Translations under genes and position numbers: made by a program
Source of the DNA: Syngnathus acus
Taxonomy: Eukaryota; Chordata; Actinopteri; Syngnathiformes; Syngnathidae
Direction of reading: 5' to 3'
Length of the DNA stretch: 64,000 bases
Assembly: GCF_901709675.1 (NCBI RefSeq)
Contig: NC_051092.1
Location: 3,786,491 to 3,850,490 of the forward strand
Shown here: piece by piece, positions 56,001-64,000 of the stretch
How positions within the stretch are numbered: position 1 is the stretch's first letter
How the letters are laid out: every line of letters starts with the position of its first letter
Notes under the pieces: model-generated
Seen by the model: only the letters and a program-made list of their open reading frames with translations
Told to the model about the DNA's origin: nothing
Database searches by the model: none

Positions 56001-59000
56001 GCGTTTGGATAGGCCCGACCGTGCGGAGAGTTTGTGGAAAAGCGCTGAGTGGCCATTTATCCTAGCGCCAAGTAATGACTTCAAGAGGCCTCTCCGGCCC
56101 GAGACGCCGTTCTGGCAAATGTGTCAAAACGAAGCGAAAAAGGGGGAAAACACTTGAGTTTCTATAAACACAATCAGATACGGTGTTGGCCAACATACAC
56201 AACACAGTCAATTTGATATGATTACCGCGAGGGAGGGGGTGGGGGGGGGTGAGTGTTGACTTACATTCTCCCGCTTGACACGCAGCTTGAGACTCTGGTC
56301 TTTCCGAGGGACGGCACTGCTTGGACGCGGCTCCTTTGGAGGTCACACACTCCACGCTGCGCTCCATCACTCCTGCCCCGCATGTCTGAGAGCACTGCAA
56401 TCGACATTAACGAGTCACTAGAATACAACCGAATCCACCTGAGTGAGTGCTAACCTTTCCCCAAGGTCCGAGTTTCCAATAGGAGGCCTGCGGGCAGTCC
56501 TTGAGGAGGCAGGGCCTGGAGCTCAGAGGACGAGGCTCCGGGCAGCGGTCCCCGGCGACGGCGTAGAGATGCGGGGCCCGAGATGAGGGTGTTGCCGAGC
56601 AGGTGACCGCACGCTGCTGGTAGCCAACGCCGCAGCTAGCGGAGCACTGACGCGCACAGGTTGACAGCGGTCGTTAGCATAAATTGTATTAAAGGTCGTC
56701 ATGTGTATTGAAGTTCTAACCTGCGACCAGTCCCCTGCAGTCCACACGTGGCGGCACGGAGCCGCTTGGCAGGGCTGACGCGTCGGCGGTCGGGATGACG
56801 GCTCGCAGTAGTCCGCTTGCGCCGGCGTCATGGCGGGGCCCACGCAGTTCACCGCCCTGCTTCTCACGCCGCCTCCGCAGGTGGCGTTGCACTGCAAGTA
56901 AACAGAAGGAGAGTGAAGACGGGACGGGACGGGCTGACAGAGCGGGGGCACTGTTGGGCTTTCCAACCGCCTTGAGTTTATCCAGCTGGACCCGTTTAAG
57001 GATGCAACATGTGTTCCTATTAAAAAAAAGAAGTTCACCACTAGCGATGATTTAAAAGAGCATTTATGTGGCCCTAAACATGAAATAAAAAAAAAAGCAA
57101 TTACTTTTCCGCTGGTTTTGAACATCCTGCAAATTCATAGTTTGACATTTCGCAAATTCAGTCATTCACAGATTTTGTGTCATCTTGCTAGCATGCAAGC
57201 TAACACTATTGTCGAAGGTGGTTGGTTTATGTTGAATAAATTAAAGACTGAATACAGATGTTCACGATTGTTGTTTACATGCAAGATGTATAGTGTTGAT
57301 GCTTTATGGTCCTCTCTCATTAAAATAATTTGCTGCCATCTAGTGGCATCTATAGGCTATTACCATTTTGGGGCAGGCAATTCGTCACAGACCTTCGCTA
57401 ATGGCAGCAGGGCTTGGTCCCTATAGTCCATGAATATGTCACAAGTTTTTTTATGTGACTGACTGATTTCCTGAGCAATAAAACAAACTCTTTTCTGGTT
57501 CTCAAGGCAACGTGGGCAGGCATGAGTAAACGTTTGTGCAGGAGAAGTCCTTTTGCACGGCGATCCTCTTTTATGCTTTGCCATTGGAGGACAAAGCAAC
57601 ACGACAGCAACGAAGGGAAGATGAAAAGCGGAGCTCGGAGCTACGCGCAAGTGTGATAGTACTCAACCGGAATAAAAGGCAGTCAAGCCTTGTGATGTCA
57701 TTTAAGGTTCCCGGGAAGCCTCTTGAGCAAAGCAGGAGAGCGAGAGAGCCTTCAGGTTGTCTCTTTAATGATACCAAGAAAGAACCAATAAAACAGCATA
57801 ATGGGATGCTTTAGCATGTGTACATCTGCGTAATAGTAGGGGGTTGTTAGCAAGGATGTTGGTCAGAGATGTGAAAGACTAACTATTTCCCCTTAACTAC
57901 TTGTTTAAAGAATGTCAAAGTTTTATGTCCTGTTTTATGCAATCTAACTCCCGAGAACACGAAGAAAACAAACTATCGAACGACTAAAAAAATGAACAAA
58001 TCGACAAACTAATAAAAAGCTACTCTGCAAACAAGAAGTGAAGGAACTAAGGCCCACCTGTTCTGAGAAGTTAATAACCTAACTAACTAAAAAAACAACC
58101 CTGTGCCTAAGAAAAGAATATGTCACCAGCTAATTAACCAAGCACTAAACAAACAGGTAACGGAATTAGCTAAGAAGTTAACTAGTCAAGCTGTTAACTA
58201 ATAAACATGCTAACTTCCAGGCTAACAAATTAAGAAATGAAAAGATAAAAAACTAACGAGATAAAATAAAAAAAAAATAAAAAAGTGTCCTACTCACTTC
58301 TTTCCACGGAGAGGCGAGCCAAGTGTAATGGGTGCACTCTGCAGCTTGGCACCGCTGGATGACGGCGGGCCGTGATGGAGCGTCGCATAGATCTTCTCTG
58401 ACCTTTCCGCTGCCTTTGAGCCTACAGAAGACGCCTCGGCTCTGGAGTCCCACTCCGCACGTGACCGAGCACTGGTGAGCAAAAAAAAAACAACGTTTGT
58501 GTCTAGCAAAAATGATGACATCGCCAGTCTCAGAAGATATGAGACATTTTCTAGAATTTTACTCAGTAAACACAGTTGAAGGCTCATAATGGCGAGAGGT
58601 CATCAAAAAAAAGATTGCAGATGTTGCAAAGCGTTCAAAGGTGTCATGAAAATATAGAACATACTTTGCATGTCCGCATACTCACAATTTCATGGTGGAT
58701 TTTTGGAGGACCATGATTGCTTCCAGAACTACACAATACTGCGAAAGAGGAGGAGGAGACCCGACAAAAAGTGGGGAGTCGAGGGCGTCAATGGATCTTT
58801 GGGGATTTTAGTTATTTGAGTAGAAGGAGGAGGAAGGGGGGTGGGGGTCTTTGGGGGGACATTAAAGTGTGGCTGCTGAGGTGGGGGAAAAATAGTTTGT
58901 GTGCATTCTGTGTATGGGCCATCACACTGTGTACTTGTTCTTGGAAGATAAAGCACGTGACACAGTTTTCGTGTTCAGGCTGCTCTGTGACTTGTGATAT

Positions 59001-59461
59001 ACTTCTGAAAGAAGGTCGGCGGGAATGACTCAGAAACCTTCTTGGATGAGTGGAATCATTTCGCCCTCGAAATATATTGTACGTGATAACATGAAGGTTG
59101 AATGAGTTCAATTCCAATTTTCAAACAACTTTGGAAACCGCCATCATATTATGTGCCTCACTAGAAGTAGTGACAGACAAATAATAATAAAATAATAATA
59201 AATAATAATAAAATAAATTCATAAATAAATAAAAATATATATAAATTAAATAAAAAAAAAAAAAAAAAAGGATTATTAGATAATTTCACATACCTTGCTC
59301 CATCTGTTGGCCTTCCACGTAGGGCACCCGCGGGCCCGGCAGGTTTTCTCAGTCTGGGGTCGAGGAAGGGGACCGCAGTGTGCCTCTTCAATTTTGGTTT
59401 GGTTCTGGTCAACGCAGATAATTTCCCGCTGCTTGACTCCTCGTCCACAAGTGACCGAACA
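52994..59461 (-). CDS. adamts20: ADAMTS20-like secreted metalloprotease, 3' part (five TSP1 repeats and GON domain)
   Basis: Eleven minus-strand exons encode about 480 C-terminal residues of a GON-type ADAMTS protease: exons at 59,461, 58,471, 56,891, 56,646 and 56,394 carry thrombospondin type-1 repeats (C-S-x-T-C-G pattern with conserved W and C), and six more exons carry the GON domain to the stop at 52,994. Only ADAMTS9 and ADAMTS20 have both many repeats and a GON domain. ADAMTS20 is chosen because the neighbour is prickle1 (human 12q12 pair), whereas ADAMTS9 pairs with PRICKLE2. The family cleaves versican and other pericellular matrix proteins; ADAMTS20 works in melanoblast and palate development in mammals. 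The catalytic part lies beyond the right edge. All junctions are GT-AG and in phase except 56,454/56,394. Confidence 0.88.
53202..53306 (-). CDS. adamts20: adamts20 exon, GON domain
   Basis: 105 bases (35 codons). Encodes [20 protein letters not shown] and [15 protein letters not shown]. The intron before it is 64 bases. Acceptor TTGCAG|GGA, donor GGAG|GTATG. Confidence 0.92.
53371..53462 (-). CDS. adamts20: adamts20 exon, GON domain
   Basis: 92 bases, ends phase 0. Encodes [20 protein letters not shown]. Acceptor GCTCAG|TCA, donor CACAG|GTTGG. Confidence 0.92.
54570..54703 (-). CDS. adamts20: adamts20 exon, GON domain
   Basis: 134 bases. Encodes [20 protein letters not shown] and [20 protein letters not shown], the most conserved GON stretch. 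Acceptor GAAG|GCT, donor CTCA|GTGAGT. Confidence 0.92.
55296..55390 (-). CDS. adamts20: adamts20 exon, GON domain
   Basis: 95 bases, starts phase 0. Encodes [17 protein letters not shown] and SEVYGY, conserved in the GON domains of ADAMTS9/20. Acceptor CTGCAG|ATT, donor ACAG|GTACA. Confidence 0.9.
55453..55547 (-). CDS. adamts20: adamts20 exon, start of GON domain
   Basis: 95 bases. It completes the Cys codon, then encodes [20 protein letters not shown] and [11 protein letters not shown], the GON-domain opening. Donor CAG|GTGTG. Confidence 0.88.
56265..56394 (-). CDS. adamts20: adamts20 exon, last TSP1 repeat
   Basis: 130 bases; starts phase 0 and ends phase 1. Motifs [16 protein letters not shown] and CQAGE followed by a split Cys codon. 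The intron before it (56,395-56,453) is only 59 bases. Acceptor TTGCAG|TGC, donor AAT|GTAAGT. Confidence 0.88.
56454..56646 (-). CDS. adamts20: adamts20 exon, long TSP1 repeat with a phase conflict at its 3' end
   Basis: 193 bases as given. Motifs [16 protein letters not shown] and [10 protein letters not shown] are in frame. The donor AAAG|GTTAG leaves one extra base, while the next exon needs phase 0. A run of five G (56,458-56,462 on the minus strand) would fit the frame if it were four. Confidence 0.8.
56721..56891 (-). CDS. adamts20: adamts20 exon, TSP1 repeat
   Basis: 171 bases (57 codons), phase 0. Motifs [16 protein letters not shown] and [18 protein letters not shown]. Acceptor TGCAG|TGC, donor GCAG|GTTAG. 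Confidence 0.9.
58298..58471 (-). CDS. adamts20: adamts20 exon, TSP1 repeat
   Basis: 174 bases (58 codons), phase 0. Motifs [16 protein letters not shown] and [19 protein letters not shown]. Acceptor CCAG|TGC, donor GAA|GTGAG. Confidence 0.9.
59183..59270. repeat. AT-rich low-complexity tract
   Basis: Imperfect AATAAT/AAATAA repeats followed by about 18 A, lying 23 bases downstream of the donor at 59,294 of the adamts20 exon. Confidence 0.9.
59294..59461 (-). CDS. adamts20: adamts20 exon, TSP1 repeat
   Basis: 168 bases (56 codons), phase 0. Motifs [16 protein letters not shown] at the start and [16 protein letters not shown] at the end. Acceptor TTTGTAG|TGT, donor CAAG|GTATG. Confidence 0.9.
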
Positions 59462-60351
59462 CTACAAAGAAAAGGAACAAAATCGGACGAGTCAGCAAAA
59501 TCCAATCAGAGTAAACAGCATTTTAAATGAGGTATGATGGGTGGATATTGAAAAAAGTAGCTGTATCTATTTTGACAGATCACAGAGGTCACTACCGATG
59601 CTTGGTTTGGTGGCCGGGCTTCCTCGCTACATTTCACGGCCAAACGAGCGTAATGCAAACGCATCGTCTCGGCTAAACAACCTAAAGAGACCGCTCGCGG
59701 TCGTGGAATGCGTCCGGCTATTTAACCCGTAAACAAACGGATGACTCCGAGGAGCTCCTGTAAACTAAGTGCAGCATCGCAGAACCAAACATGGGCACTA
59801 CGGCGAGACGTTCATCTGGTACCAATGAGGAACCTCGGAGAACTTCAGCGACTGATGAAAGCTCTGAAACGGGCCAGAGATGGCAGATGATTCTGGCTAC
59901 CCCCTCCACACTGAGGCCAGACAGCAATTAGGGTATTTTTTGCTCGACGACTGAGCCTTTTTGTGGCCCTTTACAAACAGGCTTCGAGAGACACGGCGAA
60001 GCGCGTTTTGTCTTGGTCCATTTTCCAGTCCAGATCATCCGCATAATAACGTATTGTCCTCTAACGATGATCTCAGAATGTTGCGTAACATCAAACACAA
60101 GACAAGAGCACTCATGGAAAAACGGTTGGATATGGACTTTAGAATTCGTTTTCGACGCCACGTACAACGAGTTGGAGCCTATCCCAGCCGACTTCAAACA
60201 AAAAGCCCGGCGCTCTATGGATCGGGTGCTGGTCAATCAAAATTGTCTGGCAAGATCTTGATTAACTGAAAAATCAACTCCAAATTCTTATTTACAATAT
60301 GTTCTATGCGGTAAGAATTAAACAGCAAAAGCTACAAATTTTTTCCATCTG

Positions 60352-60442
60352 AGGGGGCGGCCATTTTGTCACTTGCTGTCGACTGAAAATGACATCACAG
60401 TCAGGGGACAACCAATCAAGGCTCAGCTTGTCACATGACCAA
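60352..60442 (+). mobile_element. Interspersed repeat, copy B of the family at 35.44 kb
   Basis: Same ordered blocks as copy A (GGCGGCCATTTTGTCACTTG, GTCGACTGAAAATGACATCA, ACAACCAATCAAGGCTCAGC, TCACATGACC), with short deletions. Confidence 0.7.
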
Positions 60443-63429
60443 ACTCAGAGAACAGGTTATTTTATTTTCTCAGTATGAGCACTATAAAAAAGTCGAAACA
60501 GTACTTTTCCAGTGTTTAGTTTGTTTATTTAGATTTTTTTATGCGTAGCCTGTTTTGGAAACCTGAATTTACTTTGAATCTGTACTTTGACTCAAGTCAA
60601 GAGCGTGAGTACTTTTGGCACGTCTGGTTTTGAGTACGCGTCCAAACAAACTGTTTTCCATGTAGCGGGTGACACTGCACACACATGCATCACACACACT
60701 GTAATTAGCGAGGCATTTTAAACACAGGGCAGCCTCAGCTGACGCGCAACATCAAAAGCTGGCAGATTCCCATACCCGCTACACGCACACACACACACAC
60801 AAAGATAACTCCCTCCACCATCTCAGACTGCTTTTTGTGGAGGGGGGGGGGGGTGTTGAGAGAAGAGCAGGCCCCTCCTCGGTGCCGTAAAAGAGGGAAG
60901 GAAGAAAGAAAATCGCAGCCATACGGGCTACGCTCCCCTGGCTGAACTTTATCTGCATTTTAATGGCGGGAGGAGGGAGAGGAGTGTGTGTCTTTGTGTG
61001 TGTGTCTATGGGGGGGGTGGATAAAGACGGCTATATGTGCTCCTCCCTCGCATCATATGTCAGCCATTAGTGCATCTCAGAGAGCTGGCACAGCACAACG
61101 CAGTTTACTGAAGTGTAGTGGACTGCAAGACCGCTTCAACCTTTCAGACAAAAATGAGGGGAAAACACGCAGCTCACCTTTAGGACCCGAGAGCAACCAC
61201 TCAGGTAAGGGCGCCCTTTGACAATTTTCAGAAATTTAATTGCTTATAAAATTAGACAAGAGCTATACTTTTTGATTGTAATGTAAATAAAGTTTAAAAT
61301 GTGTGTGAAAAGATATATTCCGCATGCCTCACATGGGAAACACATTTTGCCCTCCCACGTTGTCACGGCCATTAATTTCACATGATTAGCCGGCTTACAT
61401 CTGTTGTAATCCGGGGTGGGGAAGAAGGATTCATGCAAGGATTAAAGCGGAATCACTCATTCGGCGTGCATAAACCAGTAGAATGGCGGCCAAGGGAAAG
61501 AGCCATTCTCCACATAATGGAGCAAGAAACTCACAACGATCCGCTTTAAGTCCATCCAGGGAGACATTCCACATTTGACAGTTTCACAGTTCTCCAACAA
61601 ATCACTTAATTGAGTGCTGAAGCAGACACGCTTGATTTAAAACAGACACACGGAAAGTTAATCAAGCGTTGTTACGGATAATTGAACATTTATTGCTGAA
61701 TTTCTTCTTTTTTTGGTGGGAGACGACTTTGTGTAGGAGTGGCAAGCAAAAGATGATGCCGCCCACTCGTTGTCCGCCACCAGGTAAGCCAATAAGAACC
61801 ATTAGAAATTATTACAGACCTCTGAAAAAAACTAAACAAATGGTGACAATCACCGGAATGTGGCGAATGTCTGTTTTTTTGGTTTTCAGGTCGTGACTTT
61901 CAATCTGGCTTTTGTCTGATGGTGACATTTGAGATGACCTTTGCAGTGGAATCTGATTGTTTTCTTGCTCTGTAGACTAACCAATGGCCTTTTTGGACCA
62001 TGCAGTCATTAGTCAAAGCTTTTAAGGGAGACCGCAGCCGCCCAAAAGGTGAGTGTCAAGGTTACGTGTCAATCACACAGTGGCTAACACGTTTGGCTAA
62101 AAGTCCGTTAACTGTATGTTTAGATTAAGGGGGAGGGGGGGGGGGGGGTTTAGAGTCAGAACCTATTTCTGAAATATAACAGACACAAGCTGAAGAAAAA
62201 AACAGCAAATACAATTCTGCCTAGTTTCTTTCTCTATTTTTGAAGACGGGCAAATTCAAAAATGTGTTTGCGCCGTTGTGGGAGTGAACAGAACGGACTT
62301 GATTCCCAGCCGATTCCGATTCATGGCCAAGCATAAGGAACTGAGCTCCATGTATGTTTTTGTTTTCTACCAGCATGAGCACGTCTGGGCTCGATGGAGA
62401 TGAAACACGACGCGAGGGAAGACGATAAAGAGTCACAGAACATCTCGATTCACGTTTGCAGGGAGCTCGCAAAAGACCTGAGTCAAAACAAAACTCGACG
62501 GGGGAGCAGCTGGTAAGAATGTTGTCGTAAGAATGTCAAGAGGCATCGATCTGTTCTCCGGCCAGATGTGTTTTTAGCTAAGTAGGGTGAAATCCGAACT
62601 TGGTATCGAGCAAGTTCTCTTTGCTTCATACACAAACGCTTGATGACTTTCAGATGTGACAGTCACGTTTCGTCTCGACCAAGATCGTGGAAATGATTTT
62701 CTGTCCAAGTCCAATTCCGTTTCTGTCAACTGGTTTCGCCATCTCCGAGCATGTACAACGTCTTTCACGTGGTTTCCTTTTTAAGTCAACAGCACTCCGA
62801 AGTGATATAGCACATCGCCATAAGTCAAAGTGAAATGCCAAAACAACACAGTTCCGGCCTAAACATTCCACAGAGGCCGACCCCCCCCCCCCCCCCCCCC
62901 CCTCCCTTCCCGCCTTGGGGCTACGCAACACAGACAAAAATGAAAGATCCTTGCACAAACAGCATACGTCTCGAAAAACACGAACGGATTTTGGCAGCAA
63001 CGTCACAAAATGGTTGACCTTTGACGTCGACAAAGAGCTGAACTTCCTCTTGCCGCTAAATGCTAGCCAGCTGTGTTTCCACTCAGTCGACAGTTCTTAG
63101 AAAAGCTTCAAGATCTCAAAACATGGACACCAACAAACAGATGCAAGAGTAAGACTGTAGGCTTGTTTTATCAGGATGATGTTCATTTCCGGGCTTTAAC
63201 TATCCCAACTGTCTCCCGTTACAGCTTTTTCGGCCTGTCGCTGGATGGGAGTCTTCAGCTTCGTCTTAAGTAGAACTCAGTTCTGCAAAATGGAGAGGCT
63301 ACGTTTACAAAATCCAGGTTCAATGTCTACCTAAAGAAATTCGACCGATAATAACATTTGTATTCAAATTGAAAAGATGATTCTATGAGCCCTAACTGGT
63401 TATGATTGCCAATTCCAACTAGCGATTAT

Positions 63430-63630
63430 TTAAATAGTCGATTAATCTGATGATTAGTTTGCCGATTAATTGATTAATATAATTAAAAACACCGATAGAA
63501 TATTCCTTTTTAATATATCCAACAAGAAGTTGAAATTCCAAATCAAAAAATTTGGCTAATTTCAATTCATCGATTAATTTGATAATCAATTAGTTGTTAA
63601 TTAATCGATTACTATTCGCACCTCTGAAAA
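63430..63630. mobile_element. Short inverted-repeat element with ATTAATCGATT motifs
   Basis: Left end TAGTCGATTAATCTGATGAT and right end TTAATTAATCGATTACTATT, finishing TTCGCACCTCTG. It resembles the element at 39,755-40,235. About 190 bases, no coding capacity. Confidence 0.4.
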
Positions 63631-64000
63631 AAGTCCTCTTGTATTTACTGGCAAATTCACTGCTAGCAGTTTGTATTTTGGGAGTTCCATTTTAAATGGA
63701 ACTAAATATATTACTGTCTACAGAAAACATCTGTTCTCCTCCCGTCCCGAATGCGAACTATGACCTTAAGCCCAAGGTACGTACCAAACTCTGATTTTCA
63801 GTGTGCCGTTAAAGTTAAATGCCATGAGGTAATTCCAAACTACATAGTACCAGTCCAAAAGCTACTCGGGAGCATGGACAGGTCTGAACGGCACCAGATT
63901 CAGGCTCCACCGAGTCTGCAACGCTACCTTGTACGTGTAAGAAGCGCTCCCTCGGGTCTAAAAGGTGCTCGGATGACGGACGTTGACAAAAACCAGACGA

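Larger units (their letters stand above)
59462..64000 (-). other. adamts20: Intron sequence of adamts20, no further exon seen
   Basis: No TSP1-type exon (C-S-x-T-C-G preceded by AG) was recognised between 59,462 and the window end, so the next upstream exon probably lies outside. The stretch holds copy B of the dispersed repeat (60,352-60,442), a CA repeat and poly-G (60,785-60,852), poly-G at 62,131-62,148, poly-C at 62,880-62,902 and an ATTAATCG-type element at 63,430-63,630. Confidence 0.5.

Noticed and set aside
52994-59461. ADAMTS9 instead of ADAMTS20
   Set aside because: Both have TSP1 repeats and a GON domain, but the neighbour is a Prickle1-type gene, which pairs with ADAMTS20. Without a phylogeny this remains the main uncertainty in the name.
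59928-60269. Overlapping 102-codon frames on both strands
   Set aside because: No recognisable domain; includes TTGGAGCCTATCCCAGCCGA, a string common in dispersed fish repeats.

Overview
This window is vertebrate nuclear DNA, most likely from a teleost fish. It has vertebrate GT-AG split genes with short introns (down to about 59 bases), long AT-rich non-coding stretches, many mono- and dinucleotide runs, and interspersed repeats of kinds familiar from teleosts. There are no operons, prokaryotic ribosome-binding sites or CRISPR arrays.

Layout. (1) Positions 1-4471 hold the 5' coding half of a Prickle gene on the minus strand: PET domain, three LIM domains and the start of the C-terminal region. 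Its tail matches Prickle1 rather than Prickle2. A GC-rich block at about 15.8-16.07 kb is a plausible first exon and promoter, which would make 4.5-15.8 kb its first intron. (2) Positions 16.1-20.9 kb are non-coding. (3) Positions 20.9-30.1 kb form a dense repeat island. It holds a telomere-like minisatellite, tRNA-like sequences, a 2.35 kb palindrome whose centre is a head-to-head junction of TTAGGG-type and CCCTAA-type repeats with a tRNA-like gene in each arm, and a 235-bp tandem satellite with a perfect 35-bp hairpin in every unit. (4) Positions 30.1-43.5 kb show no gene. (5) Positions 43,833-44,828 hold an intact single-exon gene for a CD2/SLAM-family immunoglobulin receptor. (6) Positions 45.2-52.4 kb are non-coding with scattered repeats. 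(7) Positions 52,994-59,461 hold the 3' end of a GON-domain ADAMTS protease on the minus strand (five thrombospondin type-1 repeat exons, then six exons of the GON domain and its stop codon). The rest of that gene lies upstream, beyond the right edge.

The pairing of a Prickle1-type gene with a GON-domain ADAMTS matches the human 12q12 neighbourhood PRICKLE1-ADAMTS20, so the protease is called adamts20. Prickle1 acts in planar cell polarity and ADAMTS20 remodels pericellular matrix; their nearness reflects old synteny, not an operon. The CD2-like gene looks like a lineage-specific insertion between them.

The most unusual parts are the inverted telomere-like palindrome with paired tRNA-like genes, the hairpin satellite beside it, and the intronless CD2-like receptor. 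A one-base phase conflict at one adamts20 exon junction should be checked. All calls come from reading the sequence; no database search was run.
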